Under the pieces are notes generated by a model that did not search any database, was not told the origin of the DNA, and saw nothing but the letters and a program-made list of their open reading frames with translations. 64,000 nt of DNA from Elmis aenea (Eukaryota; Arthropoda; Insecta; Coleoptera; Elmidae). The stretch is taken from contig CANTFG010000133.1 of NCBI GenBank assembly GCA_947652605.1, positions 1 through 64,000 on the forward strand, given 5' to 3'. Below are positions 34,493 to 46,347 of this stretch, in pieces. The position numbers were made by a program, and so were the translations under genes. Within the stretch, counting starts at the first letter, position 1; every line of letters begins with the position of its first letter.

Positions 34493-36911
34493 GATTGTTT
34501 TTGCTACTTTTTCGACGCCAAAACAACTGACTGTCACACGCACCGCATCTAGTTTCTCAGTGGCTTTAAAGCCCCATATCGCTTTATGCAAATGCGCTTA
34601 TACGAACGAAGTGTAGTATTTATTAGTTCCAAAGTTTAATACCACGTAAATCGATTACTAGCTACAACAGTATTACGTATTATAAGTTATAATCCAACCT
34701 GCAGGTGTAGTTAAACATATCAAATACCTGATCCACCCTAAATATTCCTCAATACCTCGGCGAATTAGCGAAAACGTCAAAGTGGCGTTTAAATATTCGT
34801 AATCAAAATATGGCAGGCGCTGTGGGTTTACCACAGGGAAGAAATTTTAATATTTAACGCGTCTATTTTAATTATAATCGACGCGAACAAGAATGGAGAA
34901 TATTTCTAAAGTCTTCAATATGGTTATTAAATACATACATAAGCAGCCAATTTCAAAAGAGTTTTATCTTATTAAAGGCAGGAACCGTGTGTTGAAAAAG
35001 TAGAGGTAGTGAAGATCTGATACTTGCTGCAATTTTCATGGTGCCGGCTAGATTTCAGTGGATACCTGAGGACAACAAAACGCAAAGTTATAGCATCCAA
35101 TAGTTTTTGAAAAAAACAACGAAAAACGTACCTTTTTGGTTTGCTTGAAATCAGGGTGTGAATTTTGTCGCGTAGGTACTTCTGGACTACTGCAATTCTG
35201 AAACTTAAAAATATGGCGATTATCATTAGAGAGAGTTAAAATAAATGGTTCATAAAGCGTTTTAAAAACTCACGAGTGGAATGCAATGCAATACGTGTTT
35301 AAAAAACAATTATCAAACACTAGCAAGTCAATACATGCCCCAAATCATATCAGTTCATAGGCTTTCATTTCTTTAAAACGCTTTCCAATATTTTTAATAA
35401 AACAATTTAATTTAGCTGTAGGGAAAGATCATTTTATTTACTGACATTTGAGGTTTGTCAAGTTGCGTTAATATATTTATATATTTAAGAAGGTAAAAAT
35501 TTGCGATATTTAGATTATAGAAATAATATTGATCGGTGAATTTTAAAGCAAAATTTAAATTACTGACAATTTTTTCACTGATACATACCTACTGCAATTT
35601 TATTTAAACAGCTTAAAATATAGAGGAATTCATTGAATGTTATAAAATTTTATGGTAGAGACACAGCTTTTGATAAAGCAATGTTTGAAGGTTCGCAAAA
35701 AGTTATTGACAGTTTATCAAAATTTGATAAATCTGCATACAGTTAAGTAAATTTTTTTAATTTAACCCCTTATACTCTAAGATATATAAATATGTGAAAG
35801 GCCGAGTTCATATGATTTTTGGCTTGTATACTTTGGATGATAAGTAACGCAGGCAGTGCAGTCAAATAATAAAATTCTTCTGTGTTCATTATTTAAGTAT
35901 CTACGCAGCCTACAATTGCGACTTTTTTTCAAAAAAATGAAAGGGGAAGTTTTAAATTTCTTGAAAGTAAACGCTGTTACTTGATAAGCACCGCAAAAAA
36001 TAACAAAAAGATATGTTCAATTCAGCTCAGAAATGAGTTTTAAACTATTAAATATTAATAAAGTTTTGTACAATGGAATAATAGGATTTGAAAGTTAAGA
36101 TAATAATATTTGAATTAAATGACTCTTTCACTAATACACAAAGATTAGTGATTTTTAATTATACTTTAAAACTTTTTGTAAATCACTGATATCCATAAAT
36201 GCATATCACTAAGCAATCTGCATTACTTTACTTTGCCTTAAGTCATATTGCATTGCATTCCAAAACATTGCCTGGCCCAAACTCTGCACTGATGCAATCC
36301 TGAAACTGAGAAATGTGGCGATTATAATTAGACAGAGTTACACAAAAACCAGCCTAACAAACACTTTAACACTTCGGCAGCATTAAACTTGAATTAATTC
36401 ATTGAGCAACGTATTTTCAGGAGCATAATCAATATAAAACCACAACAGTCTGGATAGTTCGAGGCACTTATACCCTAACCTTGATTGCATTAAGTACCTT
36501 AACCTAATACACCTAGAGAACCGCTTAAACGAGTAACGCACGCGAATAACCGCCTAGGACGCATCGAACGAGCGGGACTCGAACTACCAAGACTATAGAC
36601 TGCCGAAAGTTAAAGGTTAAACTAAACATGTTACAAAAAACAACTCTTACATAAACCCCATCTTCTTTCTTCGCACTTAATGGGACCTACCTGAAAAAAA
36701 AAATCATATAAACCTTTGCATAACGAAACTAGGTCAACGTTTTTTAACTGTACTAATTAGTGAATCATTTTTAGTACTTTTACATATAACAAAGACTTAA
36801 GTAAAGTTGATTAACAAATTTAAGCACAATAAGCAACTAGCAATTCAGAATATAAAAACAAACAAAAATACGAACCTTAGCGTGCAAAACCCGTCGCGTT
36901 AATCCTTGAGT
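34493..36911. other. Unassigned DNA with a small duplicated segment
   Basis: A ~50-bp segment at 35190-35240 (CTGAAACTTAAAAATATGGC then GATTATCATTAGA) recurs in the same orientation near 36298-36345. The 84-residue minus ORF at 34972-35226 covers the first copy but is unrecognised. Nothing else is seen. Confidence 0.45.
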
Positions 36912-37054
36912 TTAATCATAGTCTTCATGAAAAGATCTGTCTTTAACCAATCGGTAAAACTTCTCGATCAAACATAAAGATGTCCACATTCTTCCACCCT
37001 GTAGCATAGCATCCTCGACTACAGCTGGTACAGATTTGTAAACAGCTGAAACTT
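36912..37054 (-). CDS. Candidate terminal coding exon, unrecognised
   Basis: On the minus strand a possible 3' splice site, TATTGTTTCAG, ends at 37055, followed by an open frame with balanced composition: VSAVYKSVPAVVEDAMLQGG then RMWTSLCLIEKFYRLVKDRS and FHEDYD before TAA. The amphipathic helix-like character and varied codon use differ from the low-complexity chance ORFs nearby. No partner exon, family or poly-A signal was identified. It could be a genuine last exon, a fragment of a mobile-element protein, or chance. Confidence 0.22.
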
Positions 37055-37898
37055 CTGAAACAATAGAATTTTGAATGTAGAATACAAAGTGAACCAAAAT
37101 TAACTTCTAAAGAAACAAAAAGTTTCTTTTTAAAAGCTAGTTTGTACATCTACACGTGATATTTGATATTTTGATTATCGTTGTTTACAAATTACATAAA
37201 AAACTTCAAAATTGTGAACTGTGAGGCTAATGGCGAATCCAAAATTATTTTTAGAAAGGTTCATGTAACTAAGTTCAAAAACTATTTATAATATTCTGAC
37301 ACAAAGTATTTTACTGCACACACGTTAACTTTTCAAAAAGGTACATATTTCTCAGTTTAAATGCTCGAATGGTAAGTAAAACATGTTAGTACGTATTTGG
37401 TGTGGTGCGGATTGCTTTAAAACTACCGCAGTGCAGGTTATTTACGTTTTATACGATCATATAAAACGGTTTTCACGACGATATAGATAATAGTTACACT
37501 GAAGGCATGCACACCTAAGTTCAACAGGTTTTATAACAGAGATAAATTGTCGGACAGTTTCACATAAACCCAGTCTTTAAACTTTAAACCAAACCAGCAA
37601 TATGTGCATTAAACGAATTGTTTATAAAAAAAGGCCCGACTAGCTTTTGAAAAAACTTGTAAAGCTTTGCAAGTGTCTATTTTGTAAAATCAAGTCAACT
37701 GAAAATAAACCTTAATGCCGCATTTACATTTATGTTTAGTAGCTAAAGCAAGTAACTAATCAAGTTGCAAAGCTCGTTAAAATTTTGGTTGTGAGTGTCT
37801 ACACAATATATGTACTGTCAACAGCCAATTTAGTAAAACTGTTTAGTAATTGACAGAAAGTTAAACATTTTCCTCAAAATAATAGAATCGGTGAATTC
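37055..37898. other. Unassigned AT-rich DNA
   Basis: No feature supported. Confidence 0.5.
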
Positions 37899-38046
37899 GA
37901 TCCTTTGGGAAAAAAAATATTATGAAAGAAACAAAGAAATGTACAAAAGTATTGTACAACCTGTATTTATATACAACGCAGAGGTGTGACATTTAAATAA
38001 TAAAAATGAGATATTGTGAGCTACTGAAATGTACAGCTTAAAAAAC
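37899..38046 (+). pseudogene. Duplicated RT segment left of satellite array 1
   Basis: This ~145-bp segment (TTTGGGAAAAAAAATATTAT to GTACAGCTTAAAAAA) is a nearly identical direct copy of 38571-38711. It encodes a C-terminal RT piece with MYKSIVQPVFIYNAEV-type residues, broken by stops. It ends exactly where the 74-bp repeat array begins. Confidence 0.8.
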
Positions 38047-38566
38047 AGAACTCATCTAGCCAGTAAACATGTCACTTATTCGTTCCGGGTTATAAGGCTC
38101 CCGGAAGGAGCATACAGATCCATCTACACGTCGCGTGTTACTTATCCGCTCCGGGAAGTCTGGATCCCGGAGCGAGCATACAGCACTAGACATCCATCTA
38201 CACGTCGCGTTACTTATCCGCTCCGGAAAGTCTGGATCCCGGAGCGAACATAAAGCACTAGACATCCATCTACGTCGCGTGTTACTTATCCGCTCCGGGA
38301 AGTCTGGCACCTGGAGCAAGCATACAGCACAGACATCCATCTACATGACGCGTGTTACATCCGCACCGGGAAGTCTGGATCCCGGAGCGAGCATAAAGCA
38401 CTAGACATCCATCTACGTCGCGTGTTACTTATCCGCTCCGGGAAGTCTGGATCCCGGAGCGAGCATACAGCACTAGACATCCATCTACGTCGCGTGTTAC
38501 TTATCCGCTCCGGGAAGTCTGGCACCTGGAGCAAGCATACAGCACAGACATCCATCTACACGTCGA
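38047..38566. repeat. CpG-rich 74-bp tandem repeat, array 1
   Basis: About seven units (roughly 67-74 bp) follow a divergent first unit (ACTTATTCGTTCCGGGTTAT). The core is ACTTATCCGCTCCGGGAAGT ... CCCGGAGCGAGCAT ... ACATCCATCTACACG. CGCTCCGGGA and TCCCGGAGCG form a 10-bp hairpin stem around an 8-base loop. The array is far richer in GC and CpG than its surroundings. The open frames through it (repeats of LLIRSGKSGS and inverse frames) are repeat shadows. Confidence 0.9.
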
Positions 38567-39010
38567 TTCTTTGGGAAAAAAAATATTATAAAAGAAACAA
38601 AGAAATGTACAAAAGTATTGTACAACCTGTATTTATATACAACGCAGAGGTGTGACATTTAAATAATAAAAATGAGATATTGTGAGCTACTGAAATGTAC
38701 AGCTTAAAAAAAAAACTGTAGAAAATTATGATAAGACCGAGTTAGGAATGAGACCATTAGGTAAAACATGAATATTAATATAACTATAGCAGATGTAGAA
38801 TAAACGAAACAGCTACATGGGCACACTAAAAGGATGGACGATAGTAGAGGAGGCATAGAAAAATTTAAGAAAGGATTCCGACCGAAAAAGGAATAGACGA
38901 CCAAGAAGAAGTTGGAGAGTAGATATAGAAGAGGCAATGAGAAATAATAGAGGATTAGGGGAGGACATATGTTACGAGAGAAAGAAATGGAAACTGGGGA
39001 CGGAGAGAGA
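38567..39010 (+). pseudogene. RT C-terminus and 3' end, non-LTR retrotransposon
   Basis: After the second copy of the duplicated segment, the element continues with broken frames: MYKSIVQPVFIYNAEV, an ATEMYSLK-like stretch, RMDDSRGG, then RRPRRSWRVDIEEAMRNN, RGLGEDICYERKKWKLGTER. This order is typical of the C-terminal tail of RTE-related RT proteins. Stops and shifts make it inactive. It is the parent from which the left duplicate was copied, because only this side continues. Confidence 0.75.
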
Positions 39011-39659
39011 ATCCGTTTATTTATGTTAATAATTAAATATATAATTTCATTTAATGCCCCCGACACTTATAATTCACGTCATTCAGATGTATGCAGGGTA
39101 TATTTTGATGCCGTAATGTTAATAATCATCCTATAAATTTAATTAAATTTTAAATTAACCTTTAACGACTTATAAACACTTTAATAACTTTACTGGTAGC
39201 AAACATTAACTCAATATTAGCAATTTTTATTGCACGCTATATTGTTTGTTAGCTTCGAAGCGATTTTACGACATTTAAATTAGCCTTGCTCAAGTTTGAT
39301 TGAAATTTTTGTTGTTCGTATAAGACTGGCATTGTAATAAAACTGATGTATTTTGTACTTTAGTAAACTAACAACAAACACAAAATGCAGTTGGATTTAC
39401 GCTGGAATTAAAGATTAACGGTCGTTGCAGACACATTACCGCTAAGAAATATGAACAGGTTTCAATACTGATGTTAAATTTTATTAGTTTGTTGTCTGTT
39501 GTGAAACGTTCTCTAAAATGAATCACAAATCCCACCCAAAAGACTGATAAAACAGTACTTATCAAAGAAATAAATCAAAATTGCAGCATTTCAAAACCAA
39601 ATAACTTTTTTAGAATGCTGTAGATATGACAATATCACTCCAAAATTGTATTGCTCTAT
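39011..39659. other. Unassigned AT-rich DNA
   Basis: No feature supported; the 120-residue ORF at 38704-39066 is antisense to the RT relic. Confidence 0.5.
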
Positions 39660-39756
39660 GAAGTAGGTAACTTTTGTCCCATTTGACTGACCTTGTATCA
39701 ATTACGGTTTCAAAGTTACCCATGGTGAGCCTCGAATTCTGGACACACTGTATATT
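39660..39756. repeat. Solo end of the ACAGNGTG family
   Basis: GTTACCCATGGTGAGCCTCG followed by GGACACACTGTATATT resembles the solo end near 14590-14640. No partner end found. Confidence 0.45.
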
Positions 39757-40998
39757 TAAAAAAAAAATTGTCCTGAACCTTTTACTTAGTGTATAAAGCA
39801 GGCAATTTCTTCGAGTTTCTTTAGCTTTATTAATTCAGCGTTACACTTTATTGGCGCCGCGTGTCAGCTAAATGACTGATGTTAATCATAAACACTTTCA
39901 GCAAATAATTCACTGGCAAAATATACACCAAACGACAGTGATTAAATGCTCTTTGAAAGTTTTCCCCAAAACTTATACTCGGCGATAATTATGAAAGGAA
40001 GGAAAGCAAAAATTTCCGCGCGAGTCAAATATTCAAACGTTTTCGTTCCGAGACTTATTTTCCCTCTTTCCCGCAACACTAAATCCATATAAAAATGAAG
40101 TGGATTACCTATCTAGTTCAGGTAATGGTCACAACGGGCTCAGTTTTTCCGGCTCTCACGAGAGCTATCTGTCGGCCATGGCGCTCATTAAATCCCAAGT
40201 CGTTAGTTCTAACGAGAGCTCTGACGGCTCTCCGAGTTCTTGCAATCCATTACACTAAACCTGATAAATCTTTAAATCTTTACACAGCACACCGGCGTGC
40301 CCTAACCTACTAAACTTTAATGAATTTGCAATAGCGTATCAATCATGCGCCCGAAATGTATTATTTCTTAACAGTACTTCCGAGGAAAGTTCAAACAAAA
40401 TGCCTATTAAAGTTAAAAGCCGCCGCCTTTTCGTCGAATATTGAAAAGTTTCAAGTTTATGTAGACCTAAACGACTCAATTAGGAAAAGTTTTGCCCCAC
40501 AACTCGAAAGGGAAAGAAGAAAGGGCCGTAGGTTAATCAGGAAAATACATTTGAACATTTTGATTTAGCGCTTTACGCTTAACTTTTCTTTACATGCTAA
40601 ATTCATTATTAGCAAATTCAAAAGGCAATTTCTTACATATTTGGATGTGCACAATTTACAGTCAGCTGTGTTAAACTTAAAGGTAAAAGAGTTTGCTCCC
40701 TTCAATTACAATATTATTGGGTCTCTGGATATAAAAACGGGAAACTTATGTTTAAGGAAAAACTTCTAGAACAACAAAGAAAATCCCTAACTCGAAAACC
40801 GACCGAATAGTAAAAAAATTGACTCGCCAAAAATTAACAAATAATTCTAGCTTCGCACTCCTCTCACCTACCCACAACAAAAAGTAGTTTTTAAACACGA
40901 AAACACACAGTTATAAAGTGTAATCCACAATATAGCTATACATTTTTTTCTTTAAAAACAACATCCTTTTAAGTGCAGATGATCCGTATTTTCATATA
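39757..40998. other. Unassigned, less AT-rich DNA
   Basis: Between ~39950 and 40570 the composition is more balanced. Two plus ORFs (40095-40313, 72 residues; 40356-40568, 70 residues, basic) lie close together after CCATATAAAAATGAAG, a TATA-like word containing the first ATG. Neither is recognised and no splice link is evident. Confidence 0.35.
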
Positions 40999-41075
40999 CA
41001 GGGTTCTCGTTTTTCGAGGGCCACTATGGGGATCTCGTAAACGGTAAGAGTTAACGACTTCGGTTAAATTAGGGC
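40999..41075. repeat. Solo ACAGGG end beside array 2
   Basis: TATACAGGGTTCTCGTTTTTCGAG then ATGGGGATCTCGTAAACG shares the ATGGGGATCTCG box with foldback copies A and B. It lies about 35 bp left of the second 74-bp array; no inverted partner was found after the array. Confidence 0.5.
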
Positions 41076-41107
41076 AAAGTTGTATATTCAGGTGCTTAAT
41101 AATTCGA

Positions 41108-42797
41108 TGCAAACAGAACTTATCTAGCCAGTCAAATGTCACTTATTCGTTCCGGGTTATAAGGCTCGCGGAAGGAGCATACAGATCCATCTACACGTCG
41201 CGTGTTACTTATCCGCTCCGGGAAGTCTGGATCCCGGAGCGAGCATACAGCACTAGACATCCATCTACACGTCGCGTTACTTATCCGCTCCGGAAAGTCT
41301 GGATCCCGGAGCGAACATAAAGCACTAGACATCCATCTACACGTCGCGTGTTACTTATCCGCTCCGGGAAGTCTACCTCCCGGAGCGAGCATACAGCACT
41401 AGACATCCATCTACACGTCGTGTGTTACTTATCCGCTCCGGGAAGTCTACCTCCCGGAGCGAGCATGCAGCACTAGGCATCCATCTACACGACGCGTGTT
41501 ACTTATCCGCTCCGGGAAGTCTACCTCCCGGAGCGATCATGCAGCACTAGACATCCATCTACACGACGCGTACTTATCCGCTCCGGGAAGTCTACCTCCC
41601 GGAGCGAGCATGCAGCACTAGACATCCATCTACACGACGCGTGTTACTTATCCGCTCCGGGAAGTCTACCTCCGGGAGCGAGCATGCAGCACTAGACATC
41701 CATCTACACGACGCGTGTTACTTATCCGCTCCGGGAAGTCTACCTCCGGGAGCGAGCATGCAGCACTAGACATCCATCTACACGACGCGTACTTATCCGC
41801 TCCGGGAAGTCTACCTCCCGGAGCGAGCATGCAGCACTAGACATCCATCTACACGACGCGTGTTACTTATCCGCTCCGGGAAGTCTACCTCCGGGAGCGA
41901 GCATGCAGCACTAGACATCCATCTACACGACGCGTGTTACTTATCCGCTCCGGGAAGTCTACCTCCGGGAGCGAGCATGCAGCACTAGACATCCATCTAC
42001 ACGACGCGTGTTACTTATCCGCTCCGGGAAGTCTACCTCCCGGAGCGATCATGCAGCACTAGACATCCATCTACACGACGCGTACTTATCCGCTCCGGGA
42101 AGTCTACCTCCCGGAGCGAGCATGCAGCACTAGACATCCATCTACACGACGCGTGTTACTTATCCGCTCCGGGAAGTCTACCTCCGGGAGCGAGCATGCA
42201 GCACTAGACATCCATCTACACGACGCGTGTTAATTATCCGCTCCGGGAAGTCTACCTCCCGGAGCGAGCATGCAGCACTAGACATCCATCTACACGACGC
42301 GTGTTACTTATCCGCTCCGAGAAGTCTACCTCCCGGAGCGAGCATGCAGCACTAGACATCCATCTACACGACGCGTGTTACTTATCCGCTCCGTGAAGTC
42401 TGACTCCCAGAGCGAGCATGCAGCACTAGACATCCATCTACACGACGCGTGTTATTTATCCGCTCCGGGAAGTCTACCTCCCGGAGCGAGCATGCAGCAC
42501 TAGACATCCATCTACACGACGCGTGTTACTTATCCGCTCCGGGATGTCTACCTCCCGGAGCGAGCATGCAGCACTAGACATCAATCTACACGTCGCGTGT
42601 TACTTATCCGCTCCGGGAAGTCTACCTCCCGGAGCGAGCATGCAGCACTAGACATCCATCTACACGACGCGTGTTATTTATCCGCTCCGGGAAGTCTACG
42701 TCCCGGAGCGAGCATGCAGCGCTAGACATCCATCTACACGACGCGTGTTACTTATCCGCTCCGGGAAGTCTACCTCCCGGAGCGAGCATACAGCACT
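41108..42797. repeat. CpG-rich 74-bp tandem repeat, array 2
   Basis: About 23 units are present, most 74 bp and some 70-71 bp lacking TGTT after ACGACGCG. The array begins with the same divergent unit and lead-in (AAACAGAACTTATCTAGCC) as array 1. Unit core: ACTTATCCGCTCCGGGAAGT, CTACCTCCCGGAGCGAGCAT, GCAGCACTAGACATCCATCT, ACACGACGCGTGTT. Each unit can form two hairpins, CGCTCCGGGA/TCCCGGAGCG and ACACG/CGTGT. A pattern of short units and a GATCATGCAG variant recurs ~509-518 bp apart (41537 and 42055 region), a seven-unit higher-order repeat. It is not a CRISPR: units are contiguous without spacers. Confidence 0.95.
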
Positions 42798-44599
42798 AGA
42801 TATCCATATCAAGTTTTAAGCAGTGTCGTTCGATAACCCGGCGAATTCTTTCTAAGCTTTTAATGGCAAACGTCTGGAGTTTTTCATTTCAATTAAATAC
42901 GGTTTACAAACTCAACACAATTTTTTTGAATAAAAACTTCAAGGGAAGTATTTTTGAAATTGTTTCTACAGGCACTTCAAATGATAAATCTTGACAAGTA
43001 ACGCTTCAATTATAAACACATTAGTAGCTGTACACATTTCTAAAGAACAATTTTCCACTTAATTTTTCCTTATGTTAACAATTTTCACATAATTTTTAAC
43101 TTGTATTTGATACATGAATGGCATTTTCTTGAAGTAGCATGCTCAAATCATAATTATCTAACATAAAATACAAATTTAAAAGCCAAAAGTCAATGTAAAA
43201 AGAAAACAACCAAATCGGATTAAGCACAGTCAAAATTATGACGCCATTAAAAACTTTTTACTACTGCTAAATTTCACGACCTCCACAGTTTAAGAAGCTT
43301 TGACCTAAACGCATCAACAATGAAGAATTAAACACCAGCGTAGAAGACAAATCCGCATCAAACTTTTCGTGAGTTCGCCTTAAGATGGACAAAATACCAA
43401 GCGCCAAAACTCTAATATTAAATCGTACTTTAATGTATAACCTTGTAAACCGAGTTTAGTTGATCTTACATTATTTGTTAACGATCGAGAAGCATCTTGG
43501 TAACTACAACACTAAGTTGTGAAATGGATGACAACAATTTTGTTGAAAATACACATCTGCAACCCTAAAGTTATACAGTTTTGAAACTTCCAGCTGACAA
43601 GTACTAAATTTCGAAATAAACACGTACTTGTATAAAGGCAACAATAACTTAGTTACAAATATGAAGCAAAGTGTAATAGAAACAGGGAGCATGTACGCAA
43701 GAAAAATATTGGCAATTTTCTTTAGATTGCTCGAAGAAAATCGATAGTTATATGGTGTATACAGGTCAAATCGAAAATTCAGAAACTATCTTAAACTAAA
43801 CTCCAATTATTGGCTTTATAGAACTAAGAAGAATAAATTACGAACAATTTTTAAAAAACGATTCCTAAAATAAGTTATAGACGTACCTATATATTTTAAC
43901 ACGATATATCAGCTAAGACATGTATTGCACAGTTTGTATTAGACAAATACGATTTATTTTTAAAAGTTAAACAACGTCATACATAAAACTGTCACGTACA
44001 ATACAAAAATTAATGTCGGTTTGTAAAACTAAAGTAATAAATTTCAAAATCTTGGTTTAATTTCATTATTTATTATACCGATTCAATACAACGCGCCGAA
44101 GACTAGGAAACTTGCATGAAAGATAATTTAATCTTGCGACATTAATTTCGTTTTCATTTTATTACTTTTTTTGAGTAAATAAATGGTTCCGGGTTTAATA
44201 TATGAGCCAATGTGTTCTAAACGAGTCCCCCGAGGTTAAAGGATTCCGATAAATAATTGTTTATGTTCATCCATTGGCATAAAACACATAAAGAACTTCC
44301 AAAAATATTTTACGGTTATCGAATATTAAAACTTATAGATGCAGCACAAAGACTAACATTAAAAAGGAAGAGATCTATTGTGGCTGAAAGTGTTATTTAT
44401 CGTTGAGTAATATAACATTTCATTATTAGACTTAATTGATATCAGTTACACCTGGTGGAGAAATAGGAACTAAGCAAAAAATCTGTTTTAAAAAATGTGT
44501 TAGATAAAACTTGATTGAGAGTTCCTTTCACGAAGTCTATCTTAAAAGATTTACGAAATTTTCAAAACTATTTTTTAAAATTAATTCAAACACCTCTTT
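42798..44599. other. Unassigned AT-rich DNA
   Basis: The 62-residue ORF at 43504-43692 is unrecognised. No repeats or RNA genes seen. Confidence 0.45.
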
Positions 44600-45210
44600 T
44601 ACAAGACGCTGGGAGAAATCAAAGGCAGAATGGCAGAAGCAGCACAAAAAATGGGATTAATGATAAACGAAGATAAGACCAAGCTAATGGGAATAGGACA
44701 ACAAACAATAAAAGACAGACTAGTGGTAGGGGAGTTTGAGGAAGTAAATGAATTTGTGTACTTAGGGACACTACTCACAAACAGAATGGAAGAGGAAAAA
44801 AAAATAAACATGAGAATTCTGAAAGCCAACAAAAGTGCAGGAGCTTTAAATAACCTAATAAGAGCAAAACAGTTATCTAGGAGCACCAAACTACGTTTGT
44901 ATAAAACGATACTATATACTATATACAAGAAGAACGAACGAGGAGCTATATACAGTTTTCAAAGAAGCAACCATAAACAAAGTTGCCAGGATACAATGGC
45001 TAGGACATATTGAGAGAAGGACGGACAGCAGAATAATAAAAGAGATAGCGTGGAAAGAGCCTACATACAAGAAAAAAAGAGAAAGACCCAGAAAAGGATG
45101 GAGAGAAGCTGTGGAGGCAGAACTAAGATAAAAAAACATAATGAATTGGAGGAAGCAAGCGAAAGAGAGTAGAGTGTGGAAAATTTACCAAAATCTTTTT
45201 CGAAAATGTT
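44600..45210 (+). pseudogene. RT relic, family R, plus-strand copy
   Basis: The open stretch 44630-45013 reads MAEAAQKMGLMINEDKTKLM, then IGQQTIKDRLVV and FVYLGTLLTN, the post-YxDD part of a non-LTR RT. It continues with RSTKLRLYKTILYT and, in another frame, ARIQWLGHIERR and RPRKGWREAVEAE, the C-terminal end. An internal deletion joins LYKTI directly to IYKKNERG, removing the YGxExW block retained at 15960-16000. The nearest relative is the copy at 50160-51095. Confidence 0.8.
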
Positions 45211-45964
45211 AAAGGATAACTTTTTAACTGACTCAATGATTCCAAATCTTTAAACGTTTAAAATAAAACCAGTGTCTGTATCTTAAAAACACGACACAAT
45301 TTTTTTGAGCTTACAAACTTATTAGTTAATCAGTAATTTAGGTACAAGGAGACAAAAAATTTCTTCCGACAAAATTATAACATTTTCAAGCTAATTAAAA
45401 AGAATAATATTTGCTTTAGATTAAAGTTTTCCTTTTGTTTTTCATTGTTAATCATTTAGCTTAAAATATTTTATTGATTCAAGAACGAAACAATAGTTTA
45501 TTTAAAAAACACCCACAGACCTGTATGAAATTTTTTTTCAACAATCAGACTCAAAATTACTAAATTTTATGTGCACTTCTTACTATTGTAATAAAAATAT
45601 TACATAAATATACATTAAACAAAGCCTATTATCGATAATCATCATTGTAGTACCATCCTTGGGAATTTTATTTTAAAAGAAACTTCGTAAAAGAACACAA
45701 TACTGGCATATAAAATATAGAAATGGAAAAACACGAACAAAAATGTATTTATAATTCAAAATCATCGAATTTATAACCACGTTAAATAAATAAAAGCTCG
45801 ATTCACAATAAGATCAGGGGTAAAATTAATATTTATCCAACATCATCTTCCTAATCCGTTTGCGAAATAAATTAAGTTCGAATGCACATCTAGAGAAAGT
45901 CAATAAACACGATATAAAACGTCATTTTTAACGCAAAAACGCGTAAAACAAATTGAAATCCTAC

Positions 45965-46074
45965 CTTTTTGTTGAATAACTTCAGCTAACACCGTACAGC
46001 AATGCACCCACATCGATAAAAACCGATAAAAACTGCATCTTATACAGGCAAATTGATAATTCCTGATCGTAAGC
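45965..46074 (-). CDS. Candidate second exon, paralogue 1
   Basis: The minus strand shows acceptor TTTTTGTTACAG at the start and donor G|GTAGGA at the end. If spliced to exon 1, the ATG at its 3' end gives MRLTIRNYQFACIRC and then SFYRFLSMWVHCCTVLA, EVIQQK, a possible uncleaved or long signal sequence. The ATG inside this exon (46036-46038) instead reads 18 codons to a stop, because GTTTTTATCG is tandemly duplicated here (+10 bp against paralogue 2). Later exons were not found. It could be an altered gene start or a pseudogene. Confidence 0.3.
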
Positions 46075-46257
46075 CTGTAACAAAAATTCATATAAGCCAA
46101 ACTTTAAGTCAACACACAAAAACATTAACAATCAAAACCGAAATAATCAATTCAATTGCTTAAAGTAAAAAAGCGGGACCCTATTTTATAACCCACGCCC
46201 ATCACAAATGCATGCCGAATTTGTTTACAAAATAAGATGCTGCATGTACCAATTTAC

Positions 46258-46319
46258 CTCATTTTAACGGCAAAGTTCTCTAAAGCTCATCAATATAACA
46301 CACACAAAAGATGCTCACT
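46258..46319 (-). other. Candidate non-coding first exon, paralogue 1
   Basis: It runs from the initiator A to a GAG|GTAAAT donor. It contains an 8-codon upstream ORF, ATGAGCTTTAGAGAACTTTG then CCGTTAA, identical in paralogue 2, and ends with ATGAG, so an ATG codon abuts the splice junction. Confidence 0.4.
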
Positions 46320-46347
46320 GATTTTACAACACTTGATTGATATAAAA
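46316..46347 (-). promoter_or_regulatory. Candidate core promoter, paralogue 1
   Basis: The minus strand has TTTTATAT (46340-46347), then 18 bp, then TCAGTG (46316-46321), the arthropod initiator motif. The spacing from TATA to the initiator A is about 25-28 bp. Identical elements occur in paralogue 2. A conserved GGCGCGC word (46547-46553) lies about 230 bp upstream. Confidence 0.5.

Noticed and set aside
36575..36585. tRNA or SINE B box (AGTTCGAGTCC, minus)
   Set aside because: No acceptor stem, D arm or A box at suitable spacing could be found.
38029..38655. Repetitive ORFs on both strands (LLIRSGKSGS and PDFPERISN types)
   Set aside because: They are translations of the 74-bp array in several frames, with no conserved start and no support outside the array.
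37905..38711. 145-bp flanks as a transposition target duplication
   Set aside because: Far longer than any known target duplication, so reported instead as a segmental duplication of RT sequence.
41108..42797. CRISPR-like array
   Set aside because: The units are contiguous tandem repeats without unique spacers, and the sequence is eukaryotic in character.
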